Positions 52,762 through 63,730 of a DNA stretch of 64,000 nt are shown piece by piece. The position numbers and the translations under genes were made by a program. Numbering within the stretch: position 1 is the first letter of the stretch; each line of letters opens with the position of its first letter. This DNA is from Apostichopus japonicus (taxonomy: Eukaryota > Echinodermata > Holothuroidea > Aspidochirotida > Stichopodidae), in the NCBI RefSeq assembly GCF_037975245.1, contig NC_092575.1, positions 22,652,341-22,716,340 on the forward strand, read 5' to 3'. The notes beneath the pieces were generated by a model. The model had not been told where the DNA came from, made no database searches, and saw nothing but the letters and a program-made list of their open reading frames with translations.

Positions 52762-53049
52762 ATGCAGGAATTTCGCCAAGGCCACCGTTCAAGTAACCGA
52801 ACCCGTTTATTGCTTACTAGCCGTAAATACTGGATTGCTGAGAAATTACGAGACAACAGCGACGAACCGGTAGAGGGTAGTATTGATATTATTTTTGAAT
52901 CGGGTGGTGTGAAGGACAGAATTTACGAGGAAATTACGAGCGATCCCACCTTTAACAGCAGCAGAGTGGGACCTGGATTTTGCCAACTTCCGAAATTGAT
53001 TATTTTGGGCACTTTTCATGCACAAAAAAAAAAAAAAATCAATTTCTAG
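52762..53049 (+). CDS. Unidentified open frame, possibly a first exon
   Basis: A frame starting MQEFRQGHRSSNRTRLLLTS and continuing RKYWIAEKLRDNSDEP, DIIFESGGVKDRIYEE and TSDPTFNSSRVGPGF. It is less A+T-rich and more ordinary in amino-acid use than random frames nearby, up to about residue 80; then it runs into a poly-A stretch (53023-53038) and stops. It may be a first exon whose donor I cannot place, or a fragment of a mobile or retrocopied gene. No family recognised. Confidence 0.3.
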   Translation: MQEFRQGHRSSNRTRLLLTSRKYWIAEKLRDNSDEPVEGSIDIIFESGGVKDRIYEEITSDPTFNSSRVGPGFCQLPKLIILGTFHAQKKKKINF

Positions 53050-53350
53050 TGCAATTTGTCTGTAGAATGCATCAAGTCAAGTTTAAAGCACAATTAAAAT
53101 AATTTTGATTTATTACTTTGAAACTTAGTTCCATAGCTTCTATTAATAATGTTCATTTCAGTGGAGCATTAATAATTCAGAATTCATACAATGTTCTCGG
53201 TCGTTATGTCGTATTTTGTTCCGTATTCTTCTGTTAATTGCTGGCAATGCCTGACTCTTGCATTAAAAGTGTTTTCCTAAAGGTCGATAGGGGGAATATA
53301 AAGTATGTATTGTATGGTGGTAGCATTTTCTACATCTTTGGTTTCTGTAT

Positions 53351-53650
53351 GAGATGTAAGGAGAATGATGTCACATATTAGTCGGAAGTAAGACGCTTAA
53401 AAGCTAATTAAAAGACAGTTGAATACATGTGCTTTATGTTCCAATAATCCTCAAGCGCTTTTGCGTGGCAACACCAGAGTTTTCTTGCAGAAACTAAAAA
53501 AGGGAGATCTCTCTGAGATGTAAGGATAAGGATTTCTCATATAAGTAAGAAATTTAAAAGGGCAAAAGACAGTTGACTGCACATGTGCTTTCCGTTCTAA
53601 TGATTCCAATGATTGGGTGGCAACTCCAAAGATTTCTTGCAAAACTACAA
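53351..53650. repeat. Tandem duplication, ~164-bp offset
   Basis: GAGATGTAAGGA at 53351 recurs at 53515. AAAAGACAGTTGA and ACATGTGCTTT, plus GTGGCAAC and TTTCTTGCA, follow in both. Confidence 0.85.
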
Positions 53651-53884
53651 AGCACGGACAATGCATCAGGAAGACTAACTATTTTGTTCACATAGTTCCA
53701 AGCAATTGTGATTTTTCAAAGTAGGCTACCTACAGTTTCCATTGCACTTTAATGAAGCAATTAAACAACTGCACATTAATTATATAAATGTTGCAGGTTA
53801 ATTGGGTCACTACCAACTTCCACAAGAGTAACTGTAGTTGAGATGGATGAAAATCCGTGGACAAAAACGCACATTAGGACTTCA

Positions 53885-54030
53885 GAATGGTAGACTCAGA
53901 AGGAAGAGGGTGATGACCTCGTAGAGGGTCACTGGGAACGCTGTGCAAAAATGTTATCACTTTGTAGGCTAGGGTAGATCAGAGTGCATTTATATGTATA
54001 GGAGACAGGTAAGAGAGGAGTGAAGTAAAT
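53885..54030 (+). repeat. Dispersed GGAGACAGGTAAG repeat, diverged copy
   Basis: The ATGGTAGACTCAGAAGGAAG start resembles the upstream part; it ends GGAGACAGGTAAGAGAGGAG, TGAAGTAAAT. Confidence 0.7.
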
Positions 54031-57000
54031 AAATCAGAACATATAGAACAAAGAGCACCAGGTGCAGATCCAGCCCAGGGGAGGTACTGTAGAGGGGGGG
54101 TACAACCTCCTCCTCTCCCCTACTCCCCTTATTCCATCTCACAAAAAAACAATTAAGAATAGTGTCAAGTAAAAACTTGCATGTAGACATAATAATAACC
54201 TCATTTAACATGCCTCAGAATGCAGTTACTGTATTTCACGTCTAAAGTGTATTTTATTTTATTCTGGGGCGAGAAACCTCATTTTATTCTGAAGTGATTC
54301 CCTACATGGGAATCGGCTTCAACACCCCCTGGGCTACAATAGACTCACTCCTTTCTCAAATCTTGCATCCACTCATGATCACCATGGTAACATACAGTAA
54401 CCACTGTGCCTTCTTGTGTACATTTCTTTTTATTAGAGTGTGCTAGATATTACTGCATCTTGGAAGTTAACTTAAAATTTCAAGGCTAGCCAATTCCTTC
54501 ACCTTAAATCGGGAGCATATGATTTGACTGTACAAGAAACACAGCATGGGACAAATAATTAGATAAAACTATAACACCTTATATGGAGACATTAATCTGT
54601 AGCATCTATATTTCTGACACATTTTAATATAAATTAAATTCCTCTCACCATGTACCTGAAGGGGGAGATATTATGAGCATTTAAGCCTGGATGAAAACAT
54701 GTTTAGAAATCTCAGTCAAAAAAAAAAAATCCAATTTGAACACCAACAATATAATCATAGCCTTGATGTTAGGTTTTTTAGAAAATCCCTATTTTTAGTG
54801 TTAAAACTGAGGACCCTAGTGCCACCTTTCCTATTTGTCTAAAGGATCCTCTTGTGAAAAGATATCAACTTCAGACTGTAAATTGTCACATTGTTTCTGA
54901 ACAATTAGTCATGCATATATGGTCTGGTTTAAGATCTATGTCCTGTAATGGTAGTCATGGTAACAAATCAACAGTTCAGTAGTGAGCTGGGCATTGTTTC
55001 CACCTCTCTTTTCTTTGCTTTCTTGTTTTTCTTCCATCTTTTTCCACAAATTTCAATCACATTCTGACAAAGCAGAATTCAGGATTTCCTTCCAAATCTC
55101 CAAATGACAGCTAATTTCCTGCATTACTCATATATACCGTTTGAACTAATAATAATCAACATTTCTAGGTTATTTTGTGACAAAAACAACAATTATGAAA
55201 ATTTGAAAAGATTGGGGGGGGGGGCCCTGCAAAACATAACAATATACTAACACACCATATCGTCCCACAAGAAACGATTCTGTTTATTTTCTACTCTTTT
55301 GTTTTCCCTGCAAAATTTGGGCACTAAAACTTTGCTAAATTTCTGTCACTGGAACGTACACAAAACCACACCTCACAGGATAAAGTGTCTGTTAGCATTT
55401 CTTTTGCAAGTTGCAAAATAAATGCAGTTGAATTAATAACTGGATTTTAACAACATCAATATATATTGGCATCTAATTGTAGCTTACTAAAAATTACGAT
55501 ATGGTTTCTGGTCCTCAAAAGTTATTTGCAGACATTTTAGATTACGGTAAAATGGACAATTAAAAGTCTCCACGTGGGAAACTACTTATAAAGTAGCAGT
55601 AATTGCTACTGTACTGTAGTTCAAGTTAGAGTTTGGGTGGCCGTTATCTGAAATCTTTAGCACATTTGGAGAGCAATACTGATGACCTTTAACCCTGTAC
55701 TCCTCCTTAACACATACATAACCTGTAAACTGCAGCAAACTTTTGCTATTTATTATATACTACTGTCTCTTTCTACTTTTTGAGTTGCGATAACTTTCAT
55801 CCTGTAGAAAGCTAAATTATAAACAAACAACACAATCATTCTAGGAAGTGTGTAATAATGTGGTTTACAGCTCTTGTGTTTACTTTCCAAACTACCATAA
55901 AGTAATTCTGTATGAATGGACACAGGTGGTGAATATTAATTACTATTATAAACTGCGTTGAGTTCTAGGAACCCAGAATATTAAAAAAAAAAAAAAAAAC
56001 AGCTGTTTGTGCTTGGCTGTCTAATGTCTATCCCTAGCAACTCTACCAAAGCTAGATCCAGTTTTGAAATGGAAAAAAACAACAGTCCTAGTTGCATTGG
56101 CTGAAACCAAGACACTCTAGGCTTTCTAAACCAAACAAATGTTCATAAAGACGAGATAATGATTCCATTCCACTGATTCCAGAGTAAAAATTCTTCCTTT
56201 ACATCAAAAATAAAATAACAAATGTTTTTTCTCCTTTCTTCAGTATTTATGGTGAAATTTAACTGAGCTATAAACTGTAATATAGATTCCCAGATCCATT
56301 TTAATAGTCGATCTTGATTGAACAATCTTCCGATCTTGATTGGTTTTCCGATCTTTTTACGAGCAAACAAGACATGGATAAGGTTACAGGGAATGAAGAG
56401 TCAATGACATATGTACCAGAACATCAGGGTCAACCATGAACATCCTGTGCAGTTGACATGTGAAAATCTAATTTAACCTTTTGTAAAGTATTTGTTAGTC
56501 AACCACATTCAAGTGCAGTCTATAGACAGACAACACTGATTAATAAAGAAACTAAGAAGGATCAAGAAGGCCTCTTCGTTCATAAAGTTTCTGTTTCTGA
56601 TTTTATTCAATATCTACTAGAATGCTAAAATATTGATTTACTCAACAGCAGTTTAAATACCAAGATAAAAGCTCAGTAGATATTGAACAGCCCAGATGGC
56701 ATAAAATGATATAGAGCAAAATGTTTTTTTGTAATAACCTGCTAAATACTAATTGATACATATTTATATATTAATTGTTCTACTGTAAGTATGAAAGTAT
56801 TAATTGTACAGTTAGTACTTGTGGCTAATAAATGTTCATTTGCATGTGATTTCTGACAGAAAGCTATGAATGAAGCCATTATTAATGATATAAACAGCCC
56901 CCATGTATTATCAGTTTAATGCATGATTGATCCTGTTCCTAAATACAACATTTTGAAGTTCCATCAATATTGAAGCTGAGAGACACTTTGTTTGATCATT

Positions 57001-57340
57001 ATTAAATAGCCCAAAAACTCCACAACATTTGATAAATTTAACTTTTATGCTATTCTGACTGCATGTGTGCAAGACAATAATGGTCAAGGTTTTGCAACGA
57101 CTCTAATATTTTGAGCAAAATTGGGTAATGTTCTAGGGGCATGGTAGACAACACAAAAGGACACAAATTTAGCAGCTGGAGGTACAGTTTTGTTGGTAAG
57201 TTGTTGCACGATACTTCTTGGGCTGTGCAGGAAGAGTAATATTATTCCTACTTCCAACAAATACCACCCACATATCCTAGGAAACCGTTTTGATTTAATT
57301 AAGTAGGAAATAAGTCCACACAAAAAGAAAAGAACGATGT

Positions 57341-57498
57341 AGACACTTTGGGTGGTAGAATGAGAAGGAAGGACATTGACCGGAGGGGTCCGGTCATAGA
57401 GGATGCACAAGGTTAAAAGGTTACCAGTTCATTCTAGACACAGTATAACCAGAGTGCTGAGGTTGTGGGGAGACATGTAAGGGAGGAGCGAAGTAAAT
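57341..57498 (+). repeat. Dispersed GGAGACAGGTAAG repeat, near full-length copy
   Basis: AGACACTTTGGGTGGTAGAA, GGTTAAAAGGTTACCAG, TTCTAGACACAGTATAACCA, GGGGAGACATGTAAGGGAGG and GCGAAGTAAAT. Confidence 0.88.
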
Positions 57499-57588
57499 GT
57501 TTAAATCACAAACATTATTATTATACCTCACACATTTGTTTAAATGTTTAAATCACAAATATTATTATTATACCTCACACCTTTATTG
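57496..57588. repeat. 47-bp tandem duplication
   Basis: ATGTTTAAATCACAAAYATT followed by ATTATTATACCTCACAC starts at 57497 and again at 57544. It begins exactly where a dispersed-repeat copy ends. Confidence 0.9.
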
Positions 57589-60500
57589 TAATATTTGACA
57601 CATCTACAGCAAAGTATTTTTGGATGTGAACAAACAGATGTCTGCTTTATTCAGACAACAAAGGATAGTTTTCAAATCAGAACGGTAGGACAGTAGAATA
57701 AAATCAATAAATGATAAACAATATGTCTGCTGTTCACTGCATGAATTAAATTTCACTAATTATAACTGAACGACTGTACATAGTTTAGCTGTTTGTAGTA
57801 TAACTAATTGGAAAGGTAGGTCTTTTTGGTTTGTCCCATTTTAACCATTTTAGCCAAGCAATCACTAATCACAGCCTTGACACATATCCAACCAAATACT
57901 GTCAGAAAACTGGAAATTAATACCTCATGACAATATCAGACCAAATTTAGAATCTACGAAAAGTAACATCAGTAGAGCAGTTTTCTTGGCATTGATATAG
58001 TACAGTAAATTTACATTGTTTTTTCTATTTGGTACAAGGATAACAGCATTTGCAATTAAATTAGCAGCACTTAGTAGAGTTGAATTTCAAATAGTTCTAA
58101 GAGAAATTAATAAAAATTATTGAAAATGACCAATTTGCTTTTGTCACAGTATGTCATTCAATGTTTTATTTAAACAATGATCTGGGTGACAAAATGTTAC
58201 ATATATATGAATGTTCGTTAGGTGAAATTCCACTCTAGTCACTTACTACATGGATAACACCTCAAGTAGATCCATCAATTATATTCCGAGTGTGAGTGAT
58301 AGAGATACTCAGTGGGCTTGGTAAAATAATTTCCTGAAACCCGAACAACCACAACACACTCATTGCACACTGAACCACTTAACAGATAGTTCAACTTTAA
58401 CCAGCAATGGGAATCAATTGACAACTCTGTAAAATTAGCACAATTTTTACAGTTTCATGCAATATTTAGTACAGTGTAGTATAAAACAGACGGTATACAA
58501 TTTTCCTATATAGTCGACATAGTTTCACTTCAATAGCACCATAAATAGCAACATGCTCATGACCTTTACATCATTACTATACATTTGCCAACATCACATG
58601 CATCTTCATCACAAAGTCAAGTGATGTAGTTAACACTTTATATATAAGACAATCATGGTATACAGTATGTACTTGGTATATATATACTGGACGGGTTCTA
58701 CTCTACTGGGTCATTGATGCTAACAGGTCGCTTAGGCTGCAGTTTCTAATTGATGACCAGGAAGTAGGCCAAAATGATTGATAGCAGATCAGGAAATAAT
58801 TAACCACATTATACATCAGACAATTTACACGAAGCAGTAGCAGCAGCAGTGTTACTGTACAATATATGTTAATATATATACATACGTATATATATGTACA
58901 GTACTGTATGCAGCAAACAGATTTTTACAAACTGTTTAAAAACTGTTACTTTTACAAATTTGAGAAGCGTTTTTCAGCCACAGACATGTCAATACTGTAT
59001 ATGATAACTGATCAATGCTCATAATTCATGCATCTCTGTGTCTCACATTTGTCTGCACTTCAAAAGTGCATACAGATTTTGTAATTTATCTATATGTAAA
59101 TAACGAGACGCCATCATTCGTTGTCAACAGTGCATGCAATGCAAATACTGTGTACAACAGTGTTCAGTAATAGCATACACTTAACATACAATTACATGTA
59201 CTACAGTATGTAGTACACTTAACTGTGCAGACAGACTGCTCAGGCAAATTGATTTTAGGTGTTAACAGAGCTTATACAATAATAGAATAAATATGTGCTG
59301 AGTAACTTTCTGTTCTGATTGAAATTCTTTGAACTTGAAGTACCAATTTTTCAAAAGCACTTGTGAAATAACTCACAAAGTCATTCCAAGTAAGCATTTT
59401 AAGCTACATTAATTATTTGAATACTATACAGGTACAGTAGGTGGGAATGCAGAGACAATATCATAATTCAGTGACCAGGATAAAATTCCCTCTAAGGGAA
59501 ATCACTGACAATTTTTCGCAATGCTCAGCAATGAATTATAATGACTCCCAACAAGTACTGCACACTACGTTCAGTAGAAATGTCATTTTGGGGTTTTACA
59601 ATATAAACACGCAGTAAACTAAGCATTCATTCTCTCTTTCTGCATGCTAAACCAGATTTTTTTGCACTTGAATTTTATGAAAAGAAATTTTCCTACAGTA
59701 AACAATACACCGTCATCATTCCATGTACTGTAGCTGATTGTAACCTTATAAGTATAGCTTAAACTGAGCATACTACTGTACAGTATTCAGCATTTATTCT
59801 CTATTCCTCAATTATCTATTCTCTAAAGACTAAAGCAGCTTTTGGACTTGATTCTGACATTTTCTTGTCAAACCTACTGTATACCATACAACATATTCCA
59901 TTAACAATGTTGTTCATTAGCTTTTAGTACTGTATATATAGTCAAGTTGCATACAATGTAATTTCATCTCTTCCTTAGTGTTCCAATTTGCTGTGTAACA
60001 TATGGTTGATTTAACTAGTATGAAAAAGTCTATGGGCAGCCAAAATGTTGAATTTATTGCTTGGACATCTCATATAGTAACAAAAGCAGAATTTCCATTG
60101 TCATTAGGATTATTTTTTGAATGTATCATAAACCTAATTTATTAATATTATTTTTTAACTTTTTTATGTTTAAATATTTTTTTTTGGTATTCCTGTGCTG
60201 GGGTTTTTCTATGGTTGGGCTTTCCATGGGGTATGTGCCCTTCTTGGCCCTTAAACCTGTTATGTTATATTATGTTATCAACCTAATGGCTGTGCTTTCC
60301 TCTCCTTTATATAATCTTGCATGCAAAATGCTCAGCTGATATATGGTTACTTTTTAACAAGTGTCTTGCTAGTTGTTTTTTCCAATATAGTGAAACCATA
60401 GTCTTTTGATTACAACTACTATATAACAGCAATGCTAACTGTGTTATATAGGTTGTGTCGTTAGAATTAAATGCTTGCAAAAGCACTCGCACATGTGGCA

Positions 60501-61970
60501 CTTATGATATTTCACAAAATTGACTAAAATAATTGTCTTTCCCTAAAATTGTGGTACCTGCAGTACTTAGCAACAAGGGTAAAATGTTACTTCTATACTG
60601 GCATTATTTCTAAAGAATTCCAACAATATGCAAATTGTAGTGTTGGTGGAAGGGGGGGGGGGGGGTGATGTGTAAAATTAAAAACACATGAGTCTTTAAA
60701 GGACAACCTTTAACAGTTAAGGGTAAACCTCACGATAGAGAACGATGAGACAAATACTAGAATATTACTTTTTGGATGATGAGGGTTACGTTGAAAGGAC
60801 ATTGTAGGTCAGAGGTGAAATTGGCCCAAATTTGACACATTGCATGAAACAGTTTTCTACTAAACTTTAAACCTAACTGTACGTTAAAAACTGGATTCCA
60901 GCCTATTAAAAAAAGATGGCAACCAGATGTTTCAGAAGTAACCCAGATGAAATATGCAACTCTATGGATTGCCCAAAATTGTTTCTTTTGTTATTTAGTT
61001 TGAAGCTAAGCATTAGTTTTAGGTCTCCAGAGATTTCTCATCCCTTTTTTTAGATAAGCTACCCTTCTAGTCTATGAAAGAGTTCTGGTAACTTAAGGAA
61101 TTCACAGAATTGCCAAGCATCCTGATGCAATGGGAGTCTCTGGAATGACCCTGTAATCTATAGTTGCTCCTTTCTACATTTGCAAAAGGGTTAACAGTTG
61201 ATGTGTAATTTGGATAAATATGTGGACTAATTTATGAAACTTACACAAAACAGAAACTTAGTATTTCCAAGTTACACTAGGCTATATAACAATGCTAACT
61301 GTTTTAGTTAAGACTACATAACTTGTACCCAAAAGGTTAAAAATTAAAATTTACAACAAGGTAGTAGGTCTTGGTTACAATGTCTGTGAAAGTATTTACA
61401 GAATTCTAGCCTAGGCCTCTATCAACTCTGCCATATAGCAGAAACACATATTCGGCATAGTGTTGGCCTACTGTGGCACCACTTTCAGTTTCAAGTTGGG
61501 CTCAAAGAATAAACTATTTAGTGTTCAAAGTTTGTGTAGCAGTTTTCTATGAAAGTTTACTTAAATGAATTCCCATGTTTCCTGTGTACAAAATGCTTTA
61601 AGGCTTCTTCTTTGGATTGAATTTCACCTTTTTTCAAAGCATTTAGTGATAAGTGCAATGAGATATATACAATTTAGGGTAGCCTAGGCCTACTCCCTGT
61701 AAATTGTAACTTAGGCCTATGTCTAGGCTAACTTACGTTACATAGCCTAGTTGTAACGCTGTTTGACATTAACAGTATAACTAGGCAGGGATTGCCTACA
61801 GACCTAGCCTAAGTAATATAACATAAATAAAGAAATATCTTTATACTACTAGTCTACCTCTACTCCTTGCATAAGTTGGTCCTAACGTTATCAGTAAATG
61901 TGACATTACATTATCCTAACGGCTAGGCTAACTAATTATGATATTAGGCCTAGTGTAAATTCTGACTCAC

Positions 61971-62039
61971 CGATACGGATATCGTCGAGCTTGAGTTGCT
62001 ATTGCTTGGAGAACGTTGCACCGAAACGAGTGCCATCAT
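61971..62039 (-). CDS. SSH: Slingshot coding exon 1 (N-terminus)
   Basis: This exon starts with two adjacent ATGs (62039 and 62036). The second has A at -3 and G at +4 and gives MALVSVQRSPS, matching the MALVT-QRSP start of vertebrate SSH1 and SSH2, so 62036 is the likelier start. An in-frame TAG lies 9 bases upstream of the first ATG. A serine-rich tail (SNSNSSSTISVS) follows, as in the family. The exon ends in TCG before the strong donor GTGAGT (61970-61965), in phase 0. Because the exon at 22762 needs two bases before it, exon 1 cannot join it directly; the small exon at 40028 resolves this. Confidence 0.92.
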
Positions 62040-62397
62040 GAGTAATACCTAAAAGTCTCAATGAAAGAACTTGGCGTAAAATCAGGGTTGTCTATCACTC
62101 CATTTTCAGGGAAAATAACCACGGTTAAAAAATTTCAGCCGGTCATTAGCGGAATGGGTGTTCGTAGAACTTCCGCGACAAAATATTATACTTGATTAAG
62201 TCGTATTCATTCACATCAACAGTTGCCGGAGCCATGAAATCGCGGCGCTATGTAAGAAACTCAAATGTTTATGAATCTAAATAACAGACCTGCTAAACGA
62301 GGGGGGAAAATCCATTTATGGCACGTTACAATGCTTGGTGCGGTCATTGCTGACAGCGGGGGAACTCGTAAACATAGGCGTAAGAGCCTCATTTGAT
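62040..62397 (-). promoter_or_regulatory. Putative Slingshot upstream region
   Basis: Sequence immediately upstream of the Slingshot start codon. It is A+T-moderate with scattered CpG (AATCGCGGCGC near 62240) and no obvious TATA box. Designated by position only; the transcription start cannot be placed. Confidence 0.35.
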
Positions 62398-62475
62398 TTG
62401 GGGGGGGGGGGGGGCTGTAACGACTTGCCCGAAAAATATAACCAAACTTTTTCGCGCGCTCCGCGCGCGTTCCAC
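62398..62475. repeat. G-tract and GC palindrome, repeat-derived
   Basis: A G run of about 15 bases, then TTTTTCGCGCGCTCCGCGCG CG. This GC-rich palindrome is unlike its A+T-rich surroundings. Confidence 0.6.
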
Positions 62476-62659
62476 ATGTAAATGTGTATCATATAGGCAT
62501 TCATCGGTTATTACATTACATGCCAATAACATAAAATCATTTTCCGTGTTATTACCCTTCCATATTGGTTAGAATTATGTGGGAAGTTGTTACAACAATA
62601 ATGATATTAATAATAATATAAGTATAACCATTGAGAAACACATTGCAAATTCTTCTTCT

Positions 62660-63730
62660 TTCAGTAGGTGCCAGTGGCGGAGCTAGGGGTATTGGTCAGG
62701 GGGGAGAGAATAGTCTGTAGGGGCGCTTTCGACACTATCTAAGCGGAGCGCCACCACAGGTTGGCGCGGAGCGTACAGATTTTTTTTTAAGTAAAGATAC
62801 TCCCTAGATCGCCGGAAATGACCCTTTCCAGGCCTTGCTAATTTGCAGATAAACGAAGAATAAATAGGTGTCATCGCCATTTGTCAGAAAATTGCACCAA
62901 CAAAATGTGACAAATGTCAATAGGTATTTGAGAGCGCAATAAAAAAGTCAATAATCGCGAATAAGTAAAAAGTGGTAAAAAGCTGAAAAGGGCGCCAGCA
63001 GTCCATTTGAGTCCGTCAGGGGGGCATCCGCCCCCAGGCGCGGCGGAACGGGAAAATTATTGGGGGGGCTAATATGTGGAGAATATCTAAGCGGAGCGCC
63101 ACCATCGGTTGGCGCGGAGCGTACAAGAAAATTTTGGGTTTTTCAAACCCCCTAGATGGCCGGAAACGGCACTTACCGAGTGTTTCATGCTGCGAATACC
63201 TAGCCCTAAAACATGGGTCTCAAGCCTGCAATTTCTCAGATTGCACGTAAAAAGCATTGTAATTTGTATATTCGATGGTGTTTTAAGAGAGTATACTCGA
63301 CGTGTACTCGCAGAGACGTTTTTGAGTGTAGTAAATTACTACTTGCAATTAAATGCAATAATTACAAGGGCGTCGGAAGCTATTTTTGATTGGTACGGCG
63401 GTTCAGAATGTGGCCAACTATCATAATTATCAGGGGACGTTTGGTAGGTCAAACTACGCTACGCGCCACCATGGTTGGCGCGTAGCGTAATGGAGAAAAT
63501 TTTGAAAATATGCCTCCCAGATTGCAGGAAATGGCACTTCCCGAGCTTGAAAACAAGACCCCTGCCATGCCAGAGTAGTCACATTTAGCCTACTTGCCGT
63601 CATCATTATTGAAAATTATTGAAACATATACCTCCGAGAATTTGTATTCCCATATTTTAGTCCTACTTTTTTTAAACTTTTTTTTTGCGTCGTGAATATT
63701 GGTCCGGCGTTCGCCGGACCTGCCCGTACC
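62660..63730. repeat. GC-rich hairpin repeat block, three related units
   Basis: Three units (cores near 62733-62773, 63087-63125 and 63449-63490) share AAGCGGAGCGCCACC or CTACGCTACGCGCCACC, a short loop, then GGTTGGCGCGGAGCGTA or its variant. They are followed by A/T-rich sequence and CCCTAGATNGCCGGAAA-like sequence. Spacing is about 350-365 bp. The block also has GGGGGGCATCCGCCCCC and a final TCCGGCGTTCGCCGGACC hairpin. It is probably nested interspersed repeats of a type common in marine invertebrate genomes; no open frame in it looks real. Confidence 0.7.

Larger units (their letters stand above)
40029..61970 (-). other. Slingshot intron 1, hosting a nested plus-strand gene
   Basis: A 21.9 kb first intron. 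It contains the complete three-exon gene at 46640-50325 on the opposite strand, a MITE-like element, hairpins, a three-copy 81-84-bp repeat, an unidentified open frame at 52.8 kb and further copies of the dispersed repeat. From about 54.2 to 61.4 kb I see little besides one dispersed-repeat copy (57.4 kb), a 47-bp duplication, homopolymer runs and TA-rich palindromes. Confidence 0.7.
1104..62039 (-). other. SSH: Slingshot protein phosphatase gene, 5' part (five coding exons, runs off left edge)
   Basis: Slingshot phosphatases dephosphorylate and so reactivate cofilin/ADF, promoting actin turnover. Read on the minus strand, the exons are 62039-61971, 40028-39988, 22762-22683, 3839-3769 and 1351-1104: 69, 41, 80, 71 and 248 bp, or 509 bp coding for 169 codons plus two bases. 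Every junction is AG/GT and the phases chain without conflict (0, 2, 1, 0, 2). The joined product follows vertebrate SSH1/SSH2 from the MALV-VQRSP start through FF-KGAAL, LQQHLQ, AVRLE, VRYMV, DTEE, LDGDGGF-like SMDGDGGF and IFKPVSIQAMW. That is the SSH-N region. The DEK-C and dual-specificity phosphatase domains, with the catalytic cysteine, would be encoded beyond base 1. The introns are about 21.9, 17.2, 18.8 and 2.4 kb. The identification is from recognised family sequence; the exon joins are inferred from splice sites and phase, without transcript data. Confidence 0.93.

Noticed and set aside
57084-57410. 108-codon minus-strand frame
   Set aside because: Its start lies inside a dispersed-repeat copy, and the hydrophobic stretches look like translated A+T-rich DNA; no family resemblance.
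63109-63426. 105-codon plus-strand frame
   Set aside because: It starts inside the GC-rich hairpin repeat and has no recognisable motif.
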